A DNA stretch of 64,000 nt from Symbiodinium natans (Eukaryota > Sar > Dinophyceae > Suessiales > Symbiodiniaceae): NCBI GenBank assembly GCA_905221605.1, contig CAJNDS010000573.1:47485-111484 (forward strand), written 5' to 3'. Shown piece by piece: positions 8,899-19,001 of the stretch. The notes below the pieces were generated by a model. It made no database searches, was not told the DNA's origin, and saw only the letters and a program-made list of their open reading frames with translations. A program made the translations under genes and the position numbers. Position 1 is the stretch's first letter. Every line of letters begins with the position of its first letter.

Positions 8899-10740
8899 AG
8901 CCGCAGTCCGGGAGGACACGACTCCCGAGTAACGTTTCACGTCTCGCAGTAGACAGACCTTTCACTCGCTCCCCCGTCGATAAGACGGGTGTGAAAAGCC
9001 CTGTCATTAGGGACCGGGTGAGCCTCGTGAGGTTAGGATGCTAGAGTGAGTGCGCTTGTTTGCTTGTATAGATGTGCAATCACTCGTGTTTAGAGCATTA
9101 CAACAACTCCGTACTGACAGGCGCCTTGGGCTCAGACCAAAAAGTGGAGCTGCGTAGTTTGTCGCTGTGACTCCGGCCCCAGTACCCCGCTTCTAAAAAC
9201 CCTAAACCCCTAAACCCCTAAACCCCTAAACCTTTGAAGAAGGGTGACGCCCTCCCCACATGGGCAACAGCTGCGAGATTGTCACTGCGGTCCGTCTTCC
9301 TTGTTATTACCTAGTCTTGCTTGTGTATTCTTTGTTCTTGTGATTCAGAATGTTGCTGTTACTAGTGTTTTGATGATTTTTTATTGGTGTTACAATGATG
9401 ACTTATAGGAAGAGCATTCGTTTCCTTCTTGCTATGACACTAGTTGTTCTTCTTCGCAGTGCTTTCCTTGCACTTGTAATCTTCAAGGCTGTCATCATCC
9501 TAGTTACTTCAACCCTAAACCCTAAACCGTAAACCCAAAACCCCAGCCGCTGGGGAGCCTGCGGGCTCAATGCAGAGGGTACGCAAGGGGGCTTGGAGCC
9601 GTAGGTCCTTTGAAGGGTTCTTTCGGGTTCTTTCGGGTTCTTAGGGTTCTTTAGGGTTCTGTAGGGTTCGATTCTTTAGGGTTCTTATTAGGTTCTCTAG
9701 GGTTGTGAGGGTTCTTAGGTTCTTTCACAGGGCGGCTGGAGAAAGAACTATCCAGGTGTTGCCTCATGGGGGTCTGTCTGCTGGCTGGCACTACTTGGGT
9801 GGGTCATGGGTAGGTGTCACTGGATTGTAGGCGGCGCAACTGTACCCCAAAACCACAAGCCCTAAGGATTTGGGGGGGATACCTGCAACCTTGTCCATAG
9901 CGATGAGCCCCCTCGGTGTAGAGTCGTTGCAATTTACGGTTTAGCCTTTGGGGTGTGGCAGTCCGCTGACAGGCGCACCCAAGACTTTGAGACGGAAGCG
10001 GGTTCTTCCATATTTGGGGCTGTTGCACCCTAAACTTCAAACCCTAAACCCTAAACCCCTCAACCCTAAACCCTAAACTCCAAACCCTAAACCCTAAACC
10101 CCAAACCCCAAGCAGCCGGTTACTTCTAGCACAGAGCCAGACCACGACCGCCTAAGGTCTGGTCATCTCGGGACTCAGTTCGGCCTGTAGGCTTCGCGGT
10201 GGCGAAGGCCAAGCGTGGTGCTGGGTTTCGGGTTTTGGGTTCGCGGGGAGTTATAGGTTTGAAGGTCTACTGGGCGTACTTGGGTTTTACAGGGTAGGGT
10301 TCCGGGTAGGGCTTTGCTTTTTGTTGGTTGACGTTATTCGGGCTGAAGAGGATCTTATTTTGGAAACTTTGTCAGCGGGTCAAATGGCCAGCCCAGTTGT
10401 AGTCCACATTCTTGCCCCTTTTCAGCGGGCAACGTGAAGGTACAGGAGCAGAAGCAGGGTTTAGGGATTTGGGTGTATACCCTAAACCCTGAACCTTAAA
10501 CCCTAAGCCCTAAACACTAACTGCGAAAGGATGCCCAACGCCCCAGTTCCGGTCCCCTTGTAAATGAGGACCCTAGGGTTGAGAGGTACAGGCGCAGTAG
10601 TAGATGGATACCTTTGTTGAGAGCCTCACCTACACTGCGTCTCGCAGTGCCACAAGACCATGGAAAGTAGGTCGAGCTGATCGCCCAAGCGTCTCCTAAA
10701 CCCTAAACTCCAGTCCCTGAACCCTAAACCTTCCTTCCTT
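8899..10740. other. Non-coding stretch with telomere-like repeat islands
   Basis: No gene is visible. The first 270 bases after the copia stop could include a 3' LTR. CCCTAAA-type islands lie at 9,190-9,235, 9,510-9,545, 10,030-10,115 and 10,480-10,520. The stretch 9,615-9,730 repeats GGGTTCTTT-like units, a variant of TTTAGGG with TTC inserted. The sequence between islands is unique-looking and shows no conserved motif. Confidence 0.7.
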
Positions 10741-10851
10741 CCTGCGCATTCAGCGGTCCGCTGGTGCTGGCCAAAAACGGCATCTTAGCCGCAGCCGAAG
10801 TGAGACGGGAGGCCTAGGGGAGCAAACTGTACAAGCAAGCCCATGGCGAAA

Positions 10852-11640
10852 TCAGTGCACATGGTGCACGGGGGAAAGCTGCAGCGGGCGGGCGATCACA
10901 CCAGGCCTCGACCACCAGCCACGAAAGCGATCCACAGCGCCAGGCCAACGGGAGACCAAAGTGGCGCACGAGGCGAGGACGGATCGGACAGCCGTGGTCG
11001 GAGAACCGATCCACCACAAGGCGCCGAAGGGCCCCAAGGCTGTCAGCACACGTCGCATGGTGACAAGATGTCTGATGAAGGCCACACGCTCTATCGTACA
11101 AGCCTCCTTGCTGGATCCGATCCGAATGGTCGTCTCGTCCCAGGGAAATTGCAGAGTGGCTTCAAGCCGAAGGCGTGCCAACGCATCCCAAAGCGTGCGT
11201 GACCACCACGGCTCATAGGCAACTCTGGCCCATACTTCCCACAAGGCAGCCCAACTGTCAGCAGCCTTCCATAGGCCAGGTGCGGCAAGGCCCTCCCAGA
11301 AAGGGGAGGGGTGCTCCCCACGGTCGGATATGAACCAGGCCCTTGTGCATGGAGGTGGTGCGGCAAAGTGACAGTCCCTGTCCAGGACGGCCCCGGGCGC
11401 ATCACGTAGAAGGGCGGCTCGCTCCTGGGCCGCCCGATCGGCTCTGTCTTGCTCCAACTGCGTCCAAGCCTGCTGCTCGGCTGCAAGCTCGTCCGGCGTT
11501 GCGGTAAGCCGCAGCGCGTTCACAGGGAGTGGGCAGGCGAGGCCCAGGCAGTTGCAATGGCGGAACACGCAAATGTCGGGCAGTGCCCTTACGCCTGGTT
11601 CCGACCCCTGGTTCATAGAGGGGCCCCACAACATGACGGA
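10852..11640 (-). pseudogene. Giant LINE C-terminal tail, Trp-rich
   Basis: The frame 11,670-10,852 continues after the fingers with DICVFRHCNCLGLACPLP, a Gln/Glu/Asp/Arg-rich helix (AAEQQAWTQLEQDRADRAAQ) and a Trp-rich part (LWKAADSWAALWEVWARV). The frame ends at 10,852, followed on the - strand by the 3' flank and telomere-like repeats. A poly(A) or short 3' repeat is not obvious. No family is recognised for this tail. Confidence 0.45.
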
Positions 11641-12080
11641 GCCCGAAGCGGCAGGCCGGCACATGTTCAATGTGGTACCTCACTCGAGTCGTTGAGTGGA
11701 AGTCTTTGAGACACCACCTGCAGATTGCGTCGGTGATCATGGTCATACTGTCGGAGACTTGGCCATGCTTGCGGTGTAGGTGGGTGGCAAGCGCACGTTT
11801 GGAAGGCAGCACCTGAAGGCATTCCGGGCAAACAGAGTCGCAGGCAGAACCTATGGTGCCCCGATGTGTTCTGACTTCCCTCGTGACCCACAAGTCCTTG
11901 ATGGCTCGCACCAGAGTCCCCGAGCGGCTGACCCTCTTGCAGGCGGCCAAGAGAGGCCTGGCGTGGCGCCGGACGGACGTTCGGAGACCTCGAACCAAGG
12001 CTCGCAGCCCTTCCCATATCCTGAGCCGCGCGCACGAGAGCCGCGACCCAAGGGACGTCACGGTAATACGCCGCCTCGAC
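11600..12080 (-). pseudogene. Giant LINE zinc-finger region after RT
   Basis: In the frame 12,082-11,402 an Arg-rich helix (RLRIWEGLRALVRGLRTSVRR) leads to two fingers: CPECLQVLPSKRALATH with a second His (Cys85, Cys88, His101, His106) and CRWCLKDF ... H...C (Cys121, Cys124, His137, Cys144). C2H2/CCHC fingers after the RT are usual in R1/R2-like LINEs and are thought to bind the target site or RNA. A frameshift at about 11,610 ends the useful reading. Confidence 0.7.
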
Positions 12081-13560
12081 AATCTCCCACACAGGCTCAG
12101 GAGCAGATACGCATAGCTGGACCAGCAGACGCGTCCTGGCGATATGCAGGCCTTCAGGCGGTGAGGTGCAAGGCACGAGAATCTCCATCATAACATTGGT
12201 CGCATGATGCGCGTTCTGCCACGTGCGCCACGTCTTTCTTCTAACGCGGTCGAGAAAGCCGACAAGAGGGGTGAGGCACCGCGGGTGCGGCGCAAGCATG
12301 GTGGATAGGCTTGAGTAGGCTGAGGGCAGCAGACGGCCGTCAATCCATGCAACCCGGAGTGGCCAAGGCAGATGGTCGTTGGTGAGCAAGGGACCGGCGG
12401 CAACCTCTGCGATTCGACCTCGACACACTGAGTGCTCCACATCCCTCCTGCCGGTGTCCCGAGGTACCTGGGGGACCCCCAGGTATTTATACTCCGGGCA
12501 GATGCGAATCTGTTGACCATCCGCTAGGCACAGGGATGCCGGCCCCTGGAGCAACTCCCCCCGGACTGCAGCGGCCCCTTGACCTCGCGGGTCGACAAGA
12601 AGCTCAGTCTTCCCTGCTCCCAAGTTGACCCGAAGGCGAAACTCAGAGAAGGTTTGTAGAGTAATGTTACTCATGCAGCGGGCTGCTGGTGGAAGGTCGG
12701 CGGCACTCTCCACATCCGCAAGCAACATCTGCCCAGGCGATCGGGCAAACGGTGGCCACGGGCTCCCCCAGTGCAATTTGCAGGGCGCCGTGACCAACGC
12801 CCGCATTCTGTAGCCGTCGACTGAGCTCACGGATGAGGCAAGACATGACAGCCCCAAAAAGGACATCGGCCAGTCCGTCGCCAGGCCTGCTACCACGCGC
12901 CGCAAGCACGGGCAGGGAGTCTCCGCGCAAGAGCCAGCTTGAGCCCGTCACGCAGTCCTGCAGCAGGGCCATCTCGGCACCAGGGACGCCTAGTCGAGCG
13001 AGTGCCCCTTCGTCAAGGAGTTGCTGAATCCAAGGTAGAATGGTTTCGGCCTGGGGCCTGCGGTCACCTGACCCACCGAACAGCAGCTCCCGGTCGACCT
13101 CATAGAAGGCCGCCTGGACATCAACGAAGAGGGCAAGGATCGAGCGTCCGGCGCTTTGTGACAGGCCGATAGCCGCCCGAAATGCGGCCAGGGCATACCC
13201 AACATGCATTCCCGGCCGTCCCCCTAGTTGCAGTGGTTGATATGCGTCCACGACACGTCTGCCAAGGGTATTACGAAGGTGACCATGCCAGAGCTTGGCC
13301 GTGCCGTTGAGGAGGACAATGCTACGGTAGTTAGCCGGCAAGTGGGGTGGGCCCTTTTTATAAAGTGCACAGGCCAACGCATCCTTAAAGTCAGCTGGCT
13401 CCCTGCCCGACAGGGCCATTTTAGCTTGCAAGAGCCAGACCCACCGGCCTGCCAGCGCTGGCTGGGATTGCCAAAGGCCATTGCGGATGCCATCGGGCCC
13501 GGGGGCCTTGCTGGCCTTTTGTCGGCGGCAAATGGCTTCCGCTTGCGCAAGGGTCGGCAC
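12080..13560 (-). pseudogene. Giant LINE reverse transcriptase (RVT_1), frameshift in active site
   Basis: The RT begins at about residue 710 (KASKAPGPDGIRNGLW), with ALYKKG and NYRSIVLLN. Motif A follows in LFVDVQAAFYEVD (Asp about 848) and motif B in GSRPGDGLADVLFGAVM. Motif C should be an AWADD box. The frame reads IAWAD and then breaks at about 12,727; the sequel (LLADVESAADLPPAARC, KTELLVD, YKYLGVP) is in the frame of 12,905-11,667. The active site is therefore interrupted at the second Asp. The thumb (WIDGRLLPSAYSSLS) continues to about 12,080, where another frameshift moves into the zinc-finger part. Confidence 0.85.
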
Positions 13561-14268
13561 AGCAGCAGGACACGCAACCGAGGGCTTGGCCTGCCAGGCA
13601 TCGTGATGTTGTTGGAGCTGTGCACGAGTGACGACTGTCCCTGCTTCCTGGGAGCGAAATTGTTCCCGCAGGGCATCCTGCATGTCATAGCCCCCCGCAG
13701 CAGCAACACGTCGACGGTCAGCAGCACGTCGCGACGCCCAGCGGAGGTGGAGGAGAGCCTGGTCAGGCCGTCCCGTAGAATGCCACTTGCCGATCGCGCC
13801 AGATAGCAATGAGTGCAGGTGTCTCGCCTTGTCCCGGCGCGCAAGTTTGGTAGTCAGCGATTTGAGCCGGCGCTCAAGTTGAGCCAGCTGGGCATATCTA
13901 CGCCATATTTGAAGCCGGACCTGGCCATTGGCGTGGCGGCCTCTCCTCCAGGCCTGGAAGCACACCCGGGTCCATGCTTTCAGAGCAGCTCTGCGGCAAG
14001 TCGCTTTGAGCTCCCGGCTGCGTTTGAGGCGTTGCAGGGCCTGCCAGGCCTCTTGGCTAAGGTACGGCTGTGTCGGCACTGCATGAGGCTTGCGAGGAAG
14101 ATGTTTGCGCGCCCGGGTGAAGGACTCTGTCAGGCATGCCAACTGCTGCGTGGCGGAAACGTGCATGATCTGTGCCCACGAAGGTTGCAGACGCCACAGC
14201 TTAAGTGCAAGGTCATGCATTTCTGTGGCAGAGGGGATGCGAGACACTTCCGGCTTGTGATTCTGGGT

Positions 14269-15051
14269 GGGCAAGGTGATAGAACCTACCGCCCAGAGGG
14301 GCATATGGTCACGCGCCCCGCAAAGGATATCGAGCGCAGGATACTGCTGGGTGCATGTCACATCGCAGTTTGCAGTAGTAGCCAGAAAGTGGTCCAGGCG
14401 CTTACGAAGGCCAGACGCGTGCTGCCAGGTCCAAGTGGCACCGGCGTGAATAGTATCAAATGTGGCCGGCGCCCACAATTGGAAGTCTCCGACCAACTGC
14501 AGAAGCTTATCTTCGCCCACTCTGGGCTCATGTACCCCGACTCGGGACCCAACAGCAATGCCTTCCGGGTCCGCGTGGGTGAAGTCAGCGTTGGCATCCA
14601 GCCCGATCCAGACGGCCGAGTTAGGGTGCAGCTTGCGCAAGGCCTGACTCATGGTCCCCCAGAAGCGACGAATTTCTGACTCCGGGCGGTCAGCGTGGGG
14701 TGCATGTGCGGACCCAACAACAACCGGTGGCTGCAGATGACGCGATCGCACGATCAGTAATCTGGGTTCGGAGTGGACAATCACCCAGTCGTCGAGCCCA
14801 TTGCCTCCCTCAAGCCAGGTGGAGCGGATCCATATCTCACAGCCGGCTTGCCCCTGCTTATCAGCGCCGGAGCGCCAAGTCAGGAAATGCCCTAGCTTCC
14901 ACCGACCACTCCTTGACCTACATTCCTGAAGAGTGACCACATCGATCTCTTGTTCGGTCAGTTGGCAAAGATAGGCACGACGCTGCCCAGTGCCAGTTCG
15001 GTTAAAGAAGTGAGGCAGTACATCGCGGATAGTTTGCACATTGGCCTGGGC
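14269..15051 (-). pseudogene. Giant LINE APE-type endonuclease
   Basis: Residues about 205-465 of the frame ending at 12,667 match the exonuclease/endonuclease/phosphatase fold: ANVQTI (Asn), VVTLQECRS (Glu247), AHAPHADR (His), WIGLDANADF (Asp356-x-Asn358), LRKRLDHFL (RLDH) and ARDHMPLW (Asp452-His453). These are the metal and catalytic residues of APE-type nucleases, which nick the target DNA for target-primed reverse transcription. No frame break is seen inside this domain, and all key residues are in place. Confidence 0.85.
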
Positions 15052-15282
15052 AGCCGTGAACGGCAGTCGGCACAGGGTGTCCGGTTGCTGCAGAGAGGTG
15101 GCTGGAACGGCCGGCGGCCCAGCTTGTTCTAGTGAGTCCGCATTACCTCCAATGCAGATGTGCATGGCCGTAGCCCCCTCTAATGTCCCGAAGGGAACCA
15201 GCCAGAGGTTCATGGCCCCTGTCTGCCATAGCTGAGTCCAAGCCTCTGGCAACGGCCTGGGGAAGGCGGGGGTGATCGCGGA

Positions 15283-15840
15283 CCCAGTGGCGGCAAGACC
15301 AGCTAGGCTATCTGCCAACTCGTTGATGAGGAAGCCTGCATGGCCAGGCGTATGCACGAAATCGGTGCTAACCCTTGACTGGACAGCCTGCCAGGCATAT
15401 CGCGCATCGAGCGCCCACGGGGTTAATGCCTGCGCATGCCCCGCCGCTACCATGAGGGCCGCCTGATTGTCAACAGCTGCCAGGACGCGCGCCGGCCTAG
15501 TACCCCATGCTGCGAGGTTGGCGTCAATCCAAACTGTTGCCCATAGGGCCGCCTGCTGCAGTGCCTCGAGATCCAGTGCCGATACAGGTACTCTTGCACA
15601 CGTGCTGCATCGGTGAGATCGGCTTGCCAGGACTGATCTGGGAGTTGTTGCCACTGCAGGCACGGGGCCCCCCTAGGGCAGAGGTAGCACCGCCACAGTT
15701 GGAAATGGCAAGGCCGCTCGACTGCCACCAGCACAGGCAGAGGGGCATCCTGCATGATAGTACAGTGGCCAGGGTGTACCGCCCAGGCCCAAGCAAGGCA
15801 GTCAACTGGTGACTGCCATCCGCGTATACAGTAGGCGGTG
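15283..15840 (-). pseudogene. Giant LINE RNase H, N-terminal to the endonuclease
   Basis: Three frames contribute. TVYADGSHQ near 15,835-15,805 holds the first catalytic Asp. LDLEALQQAALWATVWI near 15,570 holds the Glu. AVDNQAAL and FVHTPGHAG ... NELADSLAGLA (residues about 60-125 of the 998-codon frame) give the next Asp, the His and the final Asp. All four landmark motifs of RNase H are therefore present. Its position upstream of APE and RT is odd: in the I and related LINE clades RNase H is downstream of RT. Frameshifts near 15,750 and 15,580 make this copy dead. Confidence 0.75.
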
Positions 15841-15849
15841 AGGAGACGG

Positions 15850-16865
15850 GGGACGCATCGCACCCAAAAGGGTGTGCCTCCAGATGGCACCTGTCCCCAT
15901 CCCGCCTTGGGGGAGAATTCCCTGCTGTCTGACGCTGCACATGGACGCAAGGCGGGCGCCGTCAACGGGACCTTACATCTGGCAACCCGCAGATCAAGTC
16001 TCCAGTTGCAGGAATACAAGGACACCACGGCCACCACAGACAAACCCGCGACGACAGCCCAAGAGGGATAGAGCAATCCCAGGGTCAGGGGACCTAGGAG
16101 GAAAGATATCCGCCAGACGTGCCCGTCCCTGTTTGTCCGACCTTCAGAGTAGGGGAGAATGTGGTCAATGACATCGCCGTCCCTCAATTGGTTGACAGTG
16201 GTACCTCCGCCCGCTCCTCGAACTCTGCAGGTGTCCCCTAACGACGTCGCATCCGCACTGCGGCGTCTGCAGACGGCAGGACTCACTAGATCCAGAATGT
16301 GGACCTGCTGCGGCCGTTGGCAGCGCAGGCAAAGGTGCAAGCCCTCCTGTGGTATCCAGGGCACTGGTACCCAGCGCTCATGCTCCCCGATCCAGTTGCC
16401 TACAAATGTGGATTTGCTGGGCTGCCAGGTACAGCCCGCCGGCAACGTGACCTGAATGGGGGCCTGGCCCGGCCGCCAGATCGTGATCTCATCCTTCTGT
16501 GCTAAGACAAAAGGGCGCTGCCAAAGGGCGTGGTGCCGGGCCTGATCGGCAGTCAAGAGAACTTGCATCTGAGGCGGCACTCGGGTTGCATCGGCTGTTA
16601 GTTGAACAAAGACGTCCCCGTCGCGGAGATAGACGTCAGCCCAGTCAGATGCTGTAGGGTCCAGGGACACTGGCCCTTTGTAAGTATAACCCGCCCCTAG
16701 AGATCGCTCCCACACTGCCTTAGGTGAGCATCGGAGCAACAGGCGCGGAGTCGGTTGCGCCTGGTTGGCGATAAGGACCGTAACCAGGGGTTGTGGCGCT
16801 GCTGGTACAAAATGCAATGTGCTCAGACTACCGCAGGCCAGACAGGTACCAGCGACGAATCCCAA
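15850..16865 (-). pseudogene. Giant LINE ORF2 segment 5: modules 9-10, last helices before RNase H
   Basis: The frame from 16,865 repeats the module: LRDGDVFVQLTAD, HHALWQRPFVLAQ, TIWRPGQAP, RWVPVPWIPQ, VHILDL, LRDGDVIDHI. It then has the last hydrophobic pair (SFLLGPLTLGLLY and WAVVAGLSVVAVVSLYS). After this, the text leads into RNase H in another frame. This copy matches the one at 17.2-18.0 kb closely enough to align by eye over about 200 residues. Confidence 0.6.
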
Positions 16866-19001
16866 CGGGGCATGCCCTGCTGGAAAAAGGCAAACATATC
16901 CGTATCCGTGATGACGGTGGGAACTTTAAGCGGTGGCATAGGCCCGGTGACCGGGCACAAGAGTTGCAGGCCGAAGAACTGAGAGGCTCCGATAGTCGTC
17001 GGGCGCGGCCTGAAGGATAGGGTGCCGTGTTGGTGGAACAGCCCGACCCGCACAGTGCGAGGCCGAACGAATCTGGTTGCCGAAGCAGACTCGCTAGAGC
17101 ACCGGGGAGATCTGGAACGAGGAGATCCCGGGCTATCGTCCTCCTCATCAGATGCAGCAACAGAGCCCAGGCCATACAGGAAGATGCCGATAACAGCGAC
17201 GGAAGGTTTCTGCTGGAGGAGAAGGCCTAGCAGAAGGCAAGTGTGCAGGGAGCGTGGGAGGCCAACAGCGCCAGCGGCAGGCCGGGCTTCAACCACATCG
17301 CCGTCCCTCAAGTTGGTGCACGCTTCATTACCCCCTCTTATGACATATGCACACGGCGGGATATCCCCCTGTGGGCGCACCGCACAGTAAGGCTGCGCCG
17401 TGCTGCGGGATTCAATGAGCAAGACGTGAACACGATCGGAATTATCCGACCTGCTGCAAAGGTGACATCCTGGCTTAGGTATCCAGGGCACCGGCGTCCA
17501 TCGCGTCCCCGAGCCTTCCCATGACCCCTGAAAGGAGCACAAGTCTGGACGCCAGACAGCCCCCGCCGGCAGCCGTGCCGTACACGGGCGTTGTCGGGGC
17601 TGCCAGAGGTTGACAGTCGCTTCTTGGGCAACTATAAATGGGAGTTGCCAGAGGGCATGATGCCGGGCCTGCTCGATGGTCAGGAAGGTGGGCGTCTGAG
17701 GGTCCGCCCGAGTTCGGTCTGCATCCAAAGCAACCAGCACATCTCCATGTCGCAAGCTGGGATTCGCATCCGACAAGATGGCATGTGGTGGGACAACCTC
17801 TGAGAAGCCCAGAGCCTGTGCTACCTGCGGTAGACTCATGTCACGAAGCAGAAGGCACGCACACGCCGGTATAGCGCCGCAGACCACTACGCAGAGTAGA
17901 GGCGCAGGGGGGCACGGTACCATATGTAGAATCTCCCGCGTGAGGGCGGGCCATACCGGTGTAGGCCGGCAGTGCCATGGTGGCCAGGTATCCCGGAAAA
18001 CATCCAGCACCTCCGAGTCTTCCGCCGAAGGCTGCCTATGACAAACCTCCTGAGCCCTGCAACTGGGCGCAAGAGCTGCAGCCCCCTAAACCCACTGGCG
18101 CCCACTAGCCCTGGCCGCATGGGCAGGAACGGATGGGAGGTTTCCGCATAAAGGCCGACGCGCACACTACGCTATCGTCCTCGGCATGCACCAGGTCAGA
18201 GCTGCGCACAGGACTGCGGGATCGAGTGGGAGGGACCTGAACCGCTGCAATCGACTGGGCCAGTAGCACTAACATCCAACCCTTGTGGCTATGTGGACTG
18301 TAGAGCAAGCTAGCCACCAGGATACCGGGGCCCCAAAGAGCTTGGTGGCGTCTAGCGACCCCCCGGGCGGGGGGCAGGGGTTTGCGGGCATGGGACTGAA
18401 CCACGTCTCCGTCACGGAGAACTAATTCAGGTCGCTGCCAGTCCCCGCTGTGCGTGTAGCCAGGAATGACCCAAGACAGCATCCCATATCCGCGCACTCG
18501 AGCCGACACATCCTGCTGTGAAGGGTATCGTGGCCATCGTTGGCACTGCGTACCACGCGGGGCCATGACTAACACATGCACGAAAGCCAACTCCTCACAC
18601 ATGCAGACCAGGTGAATAGCCGGACCTCGCAACCAAGGGCAGGGAGCCCAACGCCCCTCTATCTGCGCTTCCTGCAGCCGGTCAAAAGTTGCCTCATCTG
18701 GCAACCATTGCACCCCTGGGGACAGGGAGCAGACCCGCGTTCCAGACGGCACCCATAGATGGCAGTCGAAGGCCATTTGCGCCACAAGAAATCGCTGCCA
18801 CAGTGCAGCATTTCGGAGCAGGGCAGCAGAAGCAATTGACACAGCCCCCCCCCGGCGAGGCCCCCGGCGATCATATAGAGGGGAGGCAAACAGGACATCA
18901 CCATTGCAGAAACAACTGTCCGAACATGCCTGGAGACTGATGCCTGACAGCCTCCAGCAACCAGTGGGAAGGTACCGGGGACGGTAGGCACATGGAGACA
19001 T
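16823..19001 (-). pseudogene. Giant LINE ORF2 segment 4: modules 7-9 across three frames
   Basis: The frames 19,001-18,105, 18,165-17,887 and 18,010-16,823 join in order. Here the module is clearest, about 370 residues long. In order it has: a PVWPA motif (TPVWPAL, VPVWPAV); a first LRHGDV; HALWQ with F and AQ following; xLWxP (CHLWVPSG, VNLWQPRQ); RWxPxPWxP (RWAPCPWLRG, RWTPVPWIPK); VHVL; a second RDGDVV; a hydrophobic pair (GPGILVASLLY, TCLLLGLLL); an RSRSP stretch; and GASxFxGLQLL. Repetition of the same motif order proves tandem duplication of a domain. The function is unknown. Confidence 0.6.

Larger units (their letters stand above)
1..9170 (+). mobile_element. Ty1/copia-like LTR retrotransposon, interrupted by nested insertions
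   Basis: The domains at both ends fit one copia polyprotein: GAG-pre-integrase and integrase at 21-1,201, a linker and extra domain to 2,165, then RT and RNase H at 7,085-8,898. The 4.7 kb between 2,340 and about 7,070 is foreign: an AT-rich polB/GIY-YIG segment and a LINE-type RNase H plus tail. The element starts outside the window, so no 5' LTR can be seen. The 270 bases after the last codon could include a 3' LTR but there is nothing to pair them with. That the two halves belong to one copy is inferred from order, strand and domain complementarity; they could be two independent copia fragments. Confidence 0.65.

Noticed and set aside
8899-9170. 3' LTR of the copia element
   Set aside because: No matching 5' LTR lies in the window and no TG...CA ends with target duplication can be confirmed, so it is not annotated as an LTR.
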